Shown piece after piece: positions 32,578 to 40,307 of a DNA stretch of 64,000 bases. A program made the position numbers and the translations under genes. Positions within the stretch are counted from its first letter, which is position 1, and each line of letters opens with the position of its first letter. Below the pieces are notes generated by a model. It ran no database searches and was not told the DNA's origin. It saw nothing but the letters and a program-made list of their open reading frames with translations. This DNA comes from DASPWW01 sp963841715 (GTDB lineage: Bacteria; Actinomycetota; Thermoleophilia; Solirubrobacterales; 70-9): NCBI GenBank assembly GCA_963841715.1, contig CAWJDP010000001.1, positions 124,001 through 188,000 of the forward strand, read 5' to 3'.

Positions 32578-32943
32578 GTGCCGGCGCTTGCTGACGATTT
32601 CGCGGAGGTCATCGACTCGCTGCCGGGCGACTGGACGGACATCGTCCTCGACCTCCGCATCGACGACGAAACGCGCTACGTCGACGCGGGCGTGATGCTC
32701 ACCCAGGCGGACGCGCAGCCGTACTCGCACGCCGACTGGCACTGGCGGATCAACGTCGCCCACAGCTTTGGCCACGCGGCCGCGGCCGAGACCGTCCAGG
32801 GCACGCTCGCGCTCCTCGATCGCGAGGGGATCACCGGGGAGATCAGGGTCCGCGACATCCACGAGGGCCGCGCCGAGGTCGTGCAGATGTGGGGACGCCC
32901 GGACAGCGTCCGCCGCGAGTTCAGGCAGCGGCGCTCGCTGTAG
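32578..32943 (+). CDS. Conserved hypothetical small protein
   Basis: A 121-residue protein starting at GTG 32578, 6 nt after TAGGCT (a likely -10 and leaderless start). It is acidic with a central Y-S-H-A-D-W-H-W-R-I-N-V-A-H-S-F-G-H segment, unusually rich in His/Trp, and a basic tail R-R-E-F-R-Q-R-R-S-L. No known domain is recognised; predicted mixed alpha/beta. It follows mntH by 26 nt, but the own promoter-like element suggests separate expression. Confidence 0.6.
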   Translation: MPALADDFAEVIDSLPGDWTDIVLDLRIDDETRYVDAGVMLTQADAQPYSHADWHWRINVAHSFGHAAAAETVQGTLALLDREGITGEIRVRDIHEGRAEVVQMWGRPDSVRREFRQRRSL

Positions 32944-32996
32944 AGCGATGCTGGCGTCGAGCAGAGGCCGAAGGCCGATTGCGAGGCGACCAGCGC

Positions 32997-33335
32997 GTGG
33001 GTGTTGCTGATTTGGCAACGGTTGTCGCCGTCGCGCCGGACCTGATGTTCGCGAGCCGCATCGACGCGACGCTCGGGGCCGCGGGGCATGCCGTCACGCT
33101 CGCTCAATCGATCGCCGAGGCGGACCTCGGGGGCGCCGATGCGCTGGTCGTCGATCTCGACCGGATCGAGCCCGAGGCGTCGGTCGGGCTCGGAGTGCCC
33201 GTGCTCGGCTTCTACTCGCACACCGATGCCGCGCTGCGCGAGCGGGCCGATGCCGCCGGCGTCGACACCGTCGTGCCGCGCTCGCGGATGGCGCGCGAGA
33301 TGCCGGAGCTGCTCGGCGCGCTGCTCGAGCGCTAG
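32997..33335 (+). CDS. Response-regulator-like small protein
   Basis: A 112-residue protein with a receiver-like alternation: V-V-A-V-A-P-D-L-M-F-A-S-R-I at the start, A-D-A-L-V-V-D-L-D-R-I-E (the Asp phosphorylation strand region), P-V-L-G-F-Y-S-H-T and V-D-T-V-V-P-R-S. The acidic pair at the first strand end is lacking, so it may be a pseudo-receiver. Start GTG 32997 or TTG 33012. Its TAG stop (33333-33335) abuts the target duplication of the IS481 element, which left the protein intact. Confidence 0.55.
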   Translation: MGVADLATVVAVAPDLMFASRIDATLGAAGHAVTLAQSIAEADLGGADALVVDLDRIEPEASVGLGVPVLGFYSHTDAALRERADAAGVDTVVPRSRMAREMPELLGALLER

Positions 33336-33340
33336 CTAGC
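33335..33340. repeat. Left target-site duplication of the IS481 element
   Basis: GCTAGC immediately outside the left inverted repeat, repeated at 34362-34367. Its first base is the last base of the upstream gene's TAG stop. Confidence 0.75.
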
Positions 33341-34361
33341 TGTAGTTCCTAACCAGGTTGTTCGTGAAGCTCGACGAGTCGAGCCCCGGGCGACTTGTGG
33401 CCGAGGGAGCCATGCCTTCGGCGGAAGTTGTAGTGCAGAAGCCAGGGAGCCAGTTGCCCGCGCCGCGCCTCGGAGCTTCCATAGAGCCGTGAGTAGGCCC
33501 ACTCCCTCAACATCGTCTGGATGAAGCGCTCGGCCTTGCCGTTCGTCCGCGGGCGATAGGGCCTCGTCCTTAGGTGCCGCAGCCGGAGCTCGCGGCACGC
33601 AACGGCGTGCGCGGTTGAGACGTAGGGAGAGCCGTTGTCGGTCATCACGCGCTCGACGCGGACCCCGCGCTCAGAAAACCAGGCGATCGCGCGACGCAGA
33701 AAGCCGACCGCCGTCTCGGCGCGCTCGTCTGCCAACACCTCGACAAAGGCGAGACGCGTCGCGTCGTCGACCGCGACGTGGCAGCACTCCCAGCCGTAGC
33801 CGCGGCTTGCGTGGCGATGTCCGATCACACGCTTGCCCGCGACCCCGAAGCGGCCGAGCTTTTTGACGTCGACGTGGATGAGCTCCCCCGGCCTCGAGCG
33901 CTCGTAGCGGTTGGGCGGCTCCGGCGGCTCAAGGCGCGAGCGCTTGCCGAGCCCGATCCGACGCAGCCAGCGAGAAACGGTTGATAGCGCCATCCCGAGG
34001 ATCTCCGCGATCTCGGCCGCGGTCATCCGCAGCCGCCGCAGGCGCTCGATCGCCTCGATCCGGGCTCGGTCGGTCCTCGAGGGGATCCGCCTGGGCGCTG
34101 AGGAGCGGTCCGCCATCGACTCCCCGCGCCGATAGCGCGCTGCCCACTTCGCGACCGTCCTCACCGAGACGCCGGCGGCATTAGCCGCGCTGGCGTAGCT
34201 CCAGCCCTGCTCGGTCACCCGCCTTGCGAGCAGTTCGCGAGAGTTCGGACAGGTCTTGGCGTTAGCGTGGATGTTCATCCGGTGCTCCTCCTTGGTGCTG
34301 GGTTGGTTCGCACCCCCAGCCTCCAAGGAGGCCCGGATGAACAACGTGCCGAGGAACTACA
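33341..34361. mobile_element. Complete IS481-family insertion sequence (1021 bp)
   Basis: The ends are imperfect 23-bp inverted repeats, 19 of 23 matching, beginning TGTAGTTCCT (33341-33363 and 34339-34361 read inward). A single DDE transposase gene fills the interior on the minus strand. GCTAGC occurs directly at both outer borders (33335-33340 and 34362-34367), a 6-bp duplication fitting the NCTAGN target preference known for IS481. Ends, transposase and duplication are all intact, so insertion looks recent and the element potentially active. Confidence 0.9.
33349..34278 (-). CDS. IS481-family DDE transposase
   Basis: A 309-residue transposase. An N-terminal helix-turn-helix pair (S-Y-A-S-A-A-N-A-A-G-V-S-V-R-T-V-A-K-W and I-L-G-M-A-L-S-T-V-S-R-W-L) is followed by the rve integrase core. 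The catalytic triad is visible as H-V-D-V-K-K-L-G-R, M-T-D-N-G-S-P-Y and N-G-K-A-E-R-F-I-Q. The terminal motif H-Y-N-F-R-R-R-H-G-S-L-G is typical of IS481. ATG 34278 is chosen for the strong AAGGAGGAGC five nt upstream (34284-34293); the longer ORF from 34344 is unlikely. The stop lies 8 bp inside the left end. Confidence 0.93.
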   Translation of the reverse strand: MNIHANAKTCPNSRELLARRVTEQGWSYASAANAAGVSVRTVAKWAARYRRGESMADRSSAPRRIPSRTDRARIEAIERLRRLRMTAAEIAEILGMALSTVSRWLRRIGLGKRSRLEPPEPPNRYERSRPGELIHVDVKKLGRFGVAGKRVIGHRHASRGYGWECCHVAVDDATRLAFVEVLADERAETAVGFLRRAIAWFSERGVRVERVMTDNGSPYVSTAHAVACRELRLRHLRTRPYRPRTNGKAERFIQTMLREWAYSRLYGSSEARRGQLAPWLLHYNFRRRHGSLGHKSPGARLVELHEQPG

Positions 34362-34367
34362 GCTAGC
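34362..34367. repeat. Right target-site duplication of the IS481 element
   Basis: GCTAGC immediately outside the right inverted repeat. It supplies the stop codon (34363-34365, minus strand) of the binding-protein gene that follows. Confidence 0.75.
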
Positions 34368-35337
34368 TCCCGACGTCGAGGTCGAACGCCGGCTCGACGG
34401 GGATTGGCCGCTCGAGGATCCCGTGCTTGGCGTCCCAGCGCGACCACGCTTCGAGCGTGTGACGGTCGAACGCCCCCGTCGAGGGCAGCGCGTCCGCGTC
34501 GAGGAGCGCGTGGAGCTGCGCCGCCTGCTCGGCGCGGTCGAGCCCGCCTGCTCCCGCGACGAGGTCGTCGAGGGCCGCGTTCGGATCGTCGATCGTGGCG
34601 CGATAGCCGTGCTCCGTCGCGCTCGTGACCGAGCGGACGAGGCCCGGCTCGGTGCGGTCGATCTTCGCCGTCGTCGTCAACACGAGCTCCGGGTAGCGCG
34701 GCGCGCCGTAGTCGTCGACGCGGAACTCGCGAGTTGGGATCCCGGCCCGCGAGAGCTCGACGCCCTCCGCGTTCCAGAACGCGGTCGCCGCGTCGATCTT
34801 CTTCGCCCGCAGCGCCGAGACCGCGTCGAAGCCGATCGTCACGCGATCGACGGAGTCGGGGTCGGTGCCGTCGGATTCGAGCACCGAGTCGAGGACGGCA
34901 TCGTCGGACGGCAGTCCTGTGACCCCGACGCGACCGCCCGCCAGGTCGCGCGGCTTGCGCACGGCGTTGCGATCGCGGGCGATCACCGCCGCGAGCGGCC
35001 GCCGCACGATCGGCTCGACCCCGACGAGGTCGAAGCCGCGTTGGCGGGCGAGGCCAAGGTCGTGGATGTCGAGGATCGCGAACTGCGCCCGGCCGGCCCG
35101 CAGCAGCTTTGGCGCGTCGGTCGAGCTCGACGGTTCCTGGACGTGGAGGTCGACGCCCTCGTCACGGTAGTAGCCGCGGGCGAGGGCCGTGTAGACGCCC
35201 GTGTGGACGGCGTTGGGCTGAAAGTCCAGCACCAGGGTCGCGCTTCGAGGCGCGCCCGGTTCAGCGCCGCCCCCGCCGCAGCCGATCGCGAGCGCCGCTG
35301 CGAGGACGGCCGCCAGCAGCGCGGCGACCTTGGCCAT
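34363..35337 (-). CDS. ABC-transporter substrate-binding lipoprotein (NMT1/THI5-like)
   Basis: A 324-residue periplasmic-binding-type protein. The type II signal peptide L-A-A-V-L-A-A-A-L-A-I-G-C gives a lipidated Cys at about residue 20. The mature domain has L-D-F-Q-P-N-A-V-H-T-G-V-Y and A-L-A-R-G-Y-Y-R-D-E-G-V-D-L-H, the NMT1/SsuA-like signature of binding proteins for pyrimidine precursors of thiamine, sulfonates or related nitrogenous compounds. No permease or ATPase gene and no TPP riboswitch is seen nearby. Its stop codon falls in the duplicated IS481 target site. Confidence 0.83.
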   Translation of the reverse strand: MAKVAALLAAVLAAALAIGCGGGGAEPGAPRSATLVLDFQPNAVHTGVYTALARGYYRDEGVDLHVQEPSSSTDAPKLLRAGRAQFAILDIHDLGLARQRGFDLVGVEPIVRRPLAAVIARDRNAVRKPRDLAGGRVGVTGLPSDDAVLDSVLESDGTDPDSVDRVTIGFDAVSALRAKKIDAATAFWNAEGVELSRAGIPTREFRVDDYGAPRYPELVLTTTAKIDRTEPGLVRSVTSATEHGYRATIDDPNAALDDLVAGAGGLDRAEQAAQLHALLDADALPSTGAFDRHTLEAWSRWDAKHGILERPIPVEPAFDLDVGS

Positions 35338-35496
35338 CCGCGGCGCAGCATAGTCACGAGCAGGGTCCCGGAGCCGACCTGTGGCGCATGGCGGGCTGCA
35401 GGTGGATAGACTGCCGCGCCGATTCAACCCACGCCCGGCCCGATGGAAACGGCCGGCAACGCCCCGCCCCGGGGACCGCAACTAGGAGGTTTCGAA

Positions 35497-36252
35497 GTGC
35501 AGGATCGAGGACTCGCCGCCTACGTAGCCGAGCTTGTCGGCACGTTCTTCCTGGTCTTCATCATCACCAGCGTCGTGACGCTGTACGTGGCGACCGGCCA
35601 GCAGGCGCAGTTCGGCTCCGACTTCGCGGTCGTCGGGCTCGCCCAGGGCTTCGTGTTGTTCGCGCTGGTCCTGCTTCTCGTCAACGTCAGCAACGCGCAC
35701 CTGAACCCTGCGGTGACGGTGGCCGCGGCAGCGCTGCGGCGGATCGACCCCGTCGACGCGGTCGTCTACATTCTCGCCCAGCTCTCCGGTGGCGTGCTCG
35801 GCGCGCTGCTGACGAAGGGCCTGCTGCTTGACGAGGGCCGCGCCGGCCACTACGGAGCCGTCCAGGTCACGCCGCTGTTGGCGGGAAACTTTGCGGGGTT
35901 CGTCGTTGAGGCGCTGGGCACCTTCCTGCTCGTGCTTGCATACATCGCCCTCGTCGTCAACAGGGACGACGAGCGGACCCCGTGGGGGCCGATCGGCGTC
36001 GGCCTCACGCTCGCCTTCCTGGTCATGGTCTTCGCCCCGCTGACCGGCGGCGCCTTCAACCCGGCGCGCTGGTTCGGCCCGGGCCTGATCGGCACCGAGT
36101 TCGGCGGCGTGTGGCCGTACCTCGTCGGCGACATCCTCGGCGGCCTACTCGCGGCCGGCTTCTTCGTCTTCGTGCTCGCGGGCGGCGGTGGTTCCGCAGG
36201 GGCGGGCGCCGGAGCGCCGGGAGCGAGCCGACCCGGCCCGACCCGAAGCTAG
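35497..36252 (+). CDS. Aquaporin (MIP family channel)
   Basis: A 251-residue channel with six membrane helices and both hallmark half-helices: H-L-N-P-A-V-T (about residue 69) and G-G-A-F-N-P-A-R-W-F-G-P (about 187). GTG 35497 is the start because a perfect AGGAGGT (35484-35490) lies 6 nt upstream; the in-frame ATG at 35443 has no such site. The C-terminus is Gly/Ala/Pro-rich. It could pass water, small neutral solutes or H2O2. The adjoining Fur-type regulator and thioferritin genes make peroxide conduction an attractive inference. Confidence 0.88.
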   Translation: MQDRGLAAYVAELVGTFFLVFIITSVVTLYVATGQQAQFGSDFAVVGLAQGFVLFALVLLLVNVSNAHLNPAVTVAAAALRRIDPVDAVVYILAQLSGGVLGALLTKGLLLDEGRAGHYGAVQVTPLLAGNFAGFVVEALGTFLLVLAYIALVVNRDDERTPWGPIGVGLTLAFLVMVFAPLTGGAFNPARWFGPGLIGTEFGGVWPYLVGDILGGLLAAGFFVFVLAGGGGSAGAGAGAPGASRPGPTRS

Positions 36253-36270
36253 CCGCCGGACGCGCCGGGA

Positions 36271-36693
36271 CTAGGTCGCGCGACAGCTCGGGCAGGTTCC
36301 CTCGAGCAGCACCTGCGTGCGCTCGACGGAGAACGCCCGGTCGGCGAGGCCGATCTGCTCCGCGCCGCGAGGATGGACGTCGTACAGCCGACCGCACGCC
36401 AGGCAGCGGAAGTGATGATGGCTCTCGTCGAGGTTCGGGTCATAGCGAACCGCGCCGAAGCCCTCGACTGAGCGCAGCAGCCCCACGCGCACGAGCTCAC
36501 CGAGCGCGTTGTAGACGGTCGCACGCGCGAGCTCGGGGAGTTCGGCGCTGGCGAGCTCGTAGACCTCGTCCGCGGTCAGGTGACCACGCTCGCCGTCCGC
36601 GAATGCGCCGAGCACCGCCCGGCGCTGAGGCGTGACGCGGAGCCCGGCGTCGCGCATCCGCGAGGCCGCCTCGATTGTCGGCTGCGTCGACAT
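36271..36693 (-). CDS. Fur/PerR-family metalloregulator
   Basis: A 140-residue Fur-family repressor: winged helix A-G-L-R-V-T-P-Q-R-R-A-V-L (residues 15-27) and A-R-A-T-V-Y-N-A-L-G-E-L, then the metal-binding D-E-S-H-H-H-F-R-C-L-A-C-G (about 88-100) and the second structural-zinc pair C-P-S-C at the end. N-L-D-E-S-H-H-H resembles PerR/FurA, which sense peroxide through Fe-catalysed His oxidation; exact type cannot be decided. ATG 36693 is chosen (MSTQPTIEAA). It is divergent from the thioferritin gene with a palindrome between them. Confidence 0.88.
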   Translation of the reverse strand: MSTQPTIEAASRMRDAGLRVTPQRRAVLGAFADGERGHLTADEVYELASAELPELARATVYNALGELVRVGLLRSVEGFGAVRYDPNLDESHHHFRCLACGRLYDVHPRGAEQIGLADRAFSVERTQVLLEGTCPSCRAT

Positions 36694-36757
36694 CACCGCG
36701 CCAGTGTAGAGCGGATAGCAGTCGAAATCGCCTCCCATGCTGGACCTGCACCGGGAT

Positions 36758-36770
36758 TAGATCTGATCTA
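36758..36770. promoter_or_regulatory. Palindrome between fur-type and thioferritin genes (candidate Fur/PerR box)
   Basis: TAGATC-T-GATCTA is a perfect 6-1-6 dyad in an AT-richer patch, 48 bp before the thioferritin ATG and 65 bp before the regulator ATG. The odd-spaced inverted repeat resembles 7-1-7 boxes of the Fur family. Co-regulation of both divergent genes is inferred. Confidence 0.5.
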
Positions 36771-36817
36771 GACTGCCGCCGCGACCCCAGCCAAGCGCGA
36801 TTGAAAAGGAGACCGAG

Positions 36818-37483
36818 ATGGCAGACAAGCCGCACGCGAGTGGAAAGGTCCCGGCGGGAGATACGAGCCAGCGGGTCGGAGTCGAGGCGATCGAGGGGCG
36901 GGGCGTCGACGTCGAGCAGCTGCTCGAGAAGCTGATCGACGCGGCCGGCGCCGAGTTCACGACGTACTACTACTACACGATCCTGCGCATGTATCTCGCG
37001 GGCGAGGAGGACTACAAGGAGATCTGCGAGGACGCGCGGCTCGAGGATCGATCCCACTTCGAGCTGATCACGCCGCGGATCTTCGAGCTCGGCGGGACGA
37101 TCCCGTACGACATCCGCACGTTTGCGGACCGAGCCGGCTGCCCGGACGCGTACCTGCCCGGCACTGACGACGGCAAGCGCGCCGGCGGGCGCGACGAGAT
37201 CGTCGCGGAGGCGAGCCCGGAGGCGATCCTCGAGGTTCTGCTCGAGGCAGAGCGATGCGCGATCCGCACCTGGTCAGAGGTCTGTGACCTGACCTTCGGC
37301 AAGGATCCGCGGACGTACGACCTCGCCCAGCGGATCCTCAACGAGGAGGTCGAGCATGAGGCGTGGTTCATCGAGCTGCTCTCGAAGGAGCGCGACGGCA
37401 CCGTGCGCCCCTCCGGTCACTTCCGACGCGGGGAGCCGGGCGACGCGCCGTACTCGAAGAACTCGGGCTTCTACAACCCGTAG
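36818..37483 (+). CDS. Dps-like (DPSL/thioferritin-type) ferritin-like protein
   Basis: A 221-residue four-helix-bundle protein. Iron ligands appear as A-G-A-E-F-T-T-Y-Y-Y-Y-T (Glu about 48), E-D-R-S-H-F-E, A-E-R-C-A-I-R-T-W-S-E-V-C-D and E-E-V-E-H-E-A-W-F. The paired Cys (C-x7-C, followed by T-x-G-K-D) is the thioferritin signature of archaeal and bacterial DPSL proteins, which use H2O2 to oxidise iron in a 12-mer cage and protect DNA. AAGGAG precedes ATG 36818 by a suitable distance. A Fur-family gene is divergent and a ferredoxin gene follows by 12 nt, suggesting an iron-release/electron partner. Confidence 0.82.
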   Translation: MADKPHASGKVPAGDTSQRVGVEAIEGRGVDVEQLLEKLIDAAGAEFTTYYYYTILRMYLAGEEDYKEICEDARLEDRSHFELITPRIFELGGTIPYDIRTFADRAGCPDAYLPGTDDGKRAGGRDEIVAEASPEAILEVLLEAERCAIRTWSEVCDLTFGKDPRTYDLAQRILNEEVEHEAWFIELLSKERDGTVRPSGHFRRGEPGDAPYSKNSGFYNP

Positions 37484-37495
37484 CCTCCACGCCCG

Positions 37496-37837
37496 ATGGG
37501 CGCCCGGTACACGGTCACCTTCGAGTTCCCGGGTGGCCAGATCCGGTCGGTGGCGGTCGGCGAGGACGAGCACGTCCTCGCCGCCGCCCGCCGAGCCGGG
37601 CTCGCGCTGCCGAGTCTCTGTGAGCAGGGATGGGACCTCGCTTGCGCAGTCCGCGTGCTCGAGGGGAAGCTCGACCACACCGACTCGCGCCGCTACTACG
37701 ACCAGGACGAGCGCGGGGGCTTCGCGCTGATCTGCACTGCGAAGCCGCGCTCCGACCTGCGGCTCCGGACCCACCAGACCGCCGCGATGCGCCGCCATCG
37801 CGACGCGCGCGACCTGCCGGCGCCCCGCGGCACCTGA
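37496..37837 (+). CDS. Plant-type [2Fe-2S] ferredoxin with one Cys ligand replaced by Asp
   Basis: A 113-residue beta-grasp ferredoxin: Y-T-V-T-F-E-F-P-G-G at the start, H-V-L-A-A-A-R-R-A-G-L-A-L-P-S, then the cluster loop L-C-E-Q-G-W-D-L-A-C (Cys42, Cys50) and A-L-I-C-T-A-K-P (Cys80). The canonical loop is C-x4-C-x2-C; here the second position is Asp47. The cluster may be ligated by three Cys and one Asp, shifting its potential, or may be labile. It lies 12 nt after the thioferritin gene, so it could feed electrons for reductive iron release. The C-terminal 25 residues are basic. Confidence 0.8.
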   Translation: MGARYTVTFEFPGGQIRSVAVGEDEHVLAAARRAGLALPSLCEQGWDLACAVRVLEGKLDHTDSRRYYDQDERGGFALICTAKPRSDLRLRTHQTAAMRRHRDARDLPAPRGT

Positions 37838-37874
37838 CGCCCGGGCGGGAAGGGTCGTGCGCTAGCTTGGCGGG

Positions 37875-40163
37875 GTGCGCCGCGTCACCTTCTCGCGCAA
37901 CTACACGCTGTCGCTGTCGCGGACGTGTCAGTGCTACTGCAAATACTGCGCGTTCGCGACGCACCGCGCGCACATCCACGATCCAGCTGAGGTCGAGCGC
38001 CGCCTCGACGAGGCGTCGCGCCGAAACGCCAAGGAGCTGCTGGTGCTCACCGGCGAGCGGCCGGAGATCAACCCGGTCGTCGCCGAGCGCCTCGGCCACT
38101 GGGGCCACGCGGACTTCACCTCGTACGTGGCCTGGGTGTGTGAGCGCGCGCTCGAGCGCGGCATCCTTCCGCACACGAATCTCGGCGTCCTGCGCCGCGA
38201 GGACCTGGCGCGGCTCCGCGACGTGACCGCATCCCAGGGCCTGATGCTCGAGTCGATCAGCGAGCGGCTGATGGACACCGTCCACGCCGGCTCGCCGACC
38301 AAGCATCCCGCCCAGCGGCTGGCGACGATCGAGGCCGCGGGCGAGCTGAAGATCCCGTTTACAAGCGGGATTCTGGTCGGAATCGGGGAGACCGAGGATG
38401 AGCGAGTTGCATCCCTCGAAGCGCTCGCGGCGGTCCAGGAGCGCCACGGCCACATCCAGGAGCTGATCCTCCAGAACTACGTCCCGCACCCGAACTACTA
38501 CGGGCATGAGGTTGCCGATATTGCCGACGCTGCTTCGCGTGAGCGGTGGGAGGACGGTGATGCGGGTCGGGAGGTCGGGGAGCCCGTATCCCGAGCCCGG
38601 GGAGCATCACGACCAGCTTCCGACCCGGCGCGCGGACCGGGCGACCGGAGCGAGGGGACGGACTCCCCGGCCGACCCGACCCCGGACTGGGCTACGCCGG
38701 TCTCGATCGACGACATGAAGAGGTTGATTCGGGAGTGCAGGCGGCTTCTTCCGGATGTGGGGATTCAGGTGCCGCCTAATCTCTCGGACTGGTGGGGGGA
38801 GCTGGTCGAGGCGGGGGCGAGCGATCTCGGCGGGCTGTCGGCGAACGGCGACCACATCTCGCCCGAGCACCCGTTCCCAAGCCCGCACGAGGTGCGCAAG
38901 CGGCTGGCGCCGAACGGCTACGCGCTGACCGAGCGGCTGTGCGTTTACCCGCACTACATCGACCCGGAGTGGATGGAGCAGGGCGTGCTCGACGTGATCA
39001 AGCTCAAGTACTGGAGCTTCATCCCCAGGCGCGGGTCGGGTCGCCGCCAGGAGCGAATGGTTGCCCCGGACGTGGCGCCGAGCGCGATCGACAAGGGGCG
39101 CCGCGGCGAGGAGCTGAGCGAGGAGGAGCTGACGGCGCTGTTCGCCGAGACGCGCCCTGAGGTCATCGAGGAGATGCGAGCCGCGGCCGACGAGCTGCGG
39201 GCGGAGCTCGCGGGAGACCGGGTGACGTTCGTCGTCAACCGCAACATCAACTTCACCAACATCTGCATCGTCGGCTGCTCGTTCTGTGGCTTCGGCCAGG
39301 GCCGGCGCTCGCCCGACGCCTACCTCGTCGATCCCGACGACTTCGCGGCCCGCGTCCAGGAGGCCGTCGACTACGGCGCAACCGAGATCTGCATGCAGGG
39401 TGGCATCCACCCCGAGTACACGCTCGAGGACTATGGGCGCTGGCTTGAGCGGGTGAAGGACGTCGCGCCGCGGATCCACATCCACGCGTACTCGCCGATG
39501 GAGATCCACTACATGTGCGAGCGCTCGGGTCGCTCGCCGCGCGACGTCTTCGCCTACCTCACCGAGTGCGGGCTCGGCTCGACGCCGGGCACCGCCGCCG
39601 AGGTGCTCGACGACGGCGTCCGCGAGCGGATCTCGCCGAACAAGCTCCCGGTCGCGCGCTGGGTCGAGATCATCGAGGCCTGCCACGACTCTGGGTTGCG
39701 CTCGACCTCGACGGTGATGTTCGGTCACATCGAGGAGCCGTGGGAGCTCGCCCGCCATATGCGGGTCGTCCGCGGGCTCCAGGAGCGGACGGGCGGGATC
39801 ACCGAGTTCGTCCCACTCAGCTTCATCCCCTTCAACACGCTGCTCGGTCGCACGCACGGCGTCGAGGAGATCGGCCGCGAGGACAACCTCAAACACACGG
39901 CCGCGTTCCGGCTCGCGCTCGGTAGGACGATCCCCAACCTCCAGGCGAGCTGGGTGAAGATGGGCCTCGACGCCGCGACCGAGAGCCTGCGCTGGGGCGT
40001 CAACGACCTCGGCGGGACGTTGATGGAGGAGAACATCTCGCGGATGGCGGGATCGCATCACGGCGTCCGCCTCGACCCCGACCAGCTGATCGACGCCGCG
40101 CGGCGCGGCGGGCGCGAGCCCGCGCAGCGCACGACGCTGTACGAGATCGTCGAGACGTACTAG
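37875..40163 (+). CDS. fbiC: FbiC: fused 7,8-didemethyl-8-hydroxy-5-deazariboflavin synthase (CofG-CofH)
   Basis: A 762-residue two-module radical SAM enzyme that makes the F420 chromophore FO from tyrosine and the flavin precursor 5-amino-6-ribitylaminouracil. CofG half: C-Q-C-Y-C-K-Y-C (Cys18, 22, 25), E-R-P-E, and N-Y-V-P-H-P-N-Y-Y. CofH half: C-I-V-G-C-S-F-C-G-F (Cys464, 468, 471), M-Q-G-G-I-H-P, Y-S-P-M-E-I-H-Y. A Gly/Arg/Ser/Pro-rich stretch of roughly 40 residues (nt about 38555-38690) sits where homologues have a short linker before D-W-A-T-P-V-S. GTG 37875 lies 6 nt after TAGCTT, suggesting a leaderless mRNA. The remaining F420 genes are 3-8 kb downstream. Confidence 0.93.
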   Translation: MRRVTFSRNYTLSLSRTCQCYCKYCAFATHRAHIHDPAEVERRLDEASRRNAKELLVLTGERPEINPVVAERLGHWGHADFTSYVAWVCERALERGILPHTNLGVLRREDLARLRDVTASQGLMLESISERLMDTVHAGSPTKHPAQRLATIEAAGELKIPFTSGILVGIGETEDERVASLEALAAVQERHGHIQELILQNYVPHPNYYGHEVADIADAASRERWEDGDAGREVGEPVSRARGASRPASDPARGPGDRSEGTDSPADPTPDWATPVSIDDMKRLIRECRRLLPDVGIQVPPNLSDWWGELVEAGASDLGGLSANGDHISPEHPFPSPHEVRKRLAPNGYALTERLCVYPHYIDPEWMEQGVLDVIKLKYWSFIPRRGSGRRQERMVAPDVAPSAIDKGRRGEELSEEELTALFAETRPEVIEEMRAAADELRAELAGDRVTFVVNRNINFTNICIVGCSFCGFGQGRRSPDAYLVDPDDFAARVQEAVDYGATEICMQGGIHPEYTLEDYGRWLERVKDVAPRIHIHAYSPMEIHYMCERSGRSPRDVFAYLTECGLGSTPGTAAEVLDDGVRERISPNKLPVARWVEIIEACHDSGLRSTSTVMFGHIEEPWELARHMRVVRGLQERTGGITEFVPLSFIPFNTLLGRTHGVEEIGREDNLKHTAAFRLALGRTIPNLQASWVKMGLDAATESLRWGVNDLGGTLMEENISRMAGSHHGVRLDPDQLIDAARRGGREPAQRTTLYEIVETY

Positions 40164-40307
40164 CTTCGGGCGGGTTCGCCGGCCGCGCGGATCGAGTTCC
40201 GCTGTTTGCGCGATTTGTGCCCAACCGTGCCTGCGAACGCCGCTTTAGCGTCGCATCGCTCTGCTAGAACCGCGCTGACGAAGCCCCCTCGCCAAGGAGG
40301 TGAATCA

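Noticed and set aside
32900..33000. Possible earlier start (32889) for the receiver-like gene
   Set aside because: The added residues are Arg-rich and overlap the end of the preceding gene; the receiver-like strand begins at the proposed start.
34279..34344. 22-residue N-terminal extension of the transposase
   Set aside because: A strong ribosome site lies right before ATG 34278, and the extension overlaps the terminal inverted repeat.
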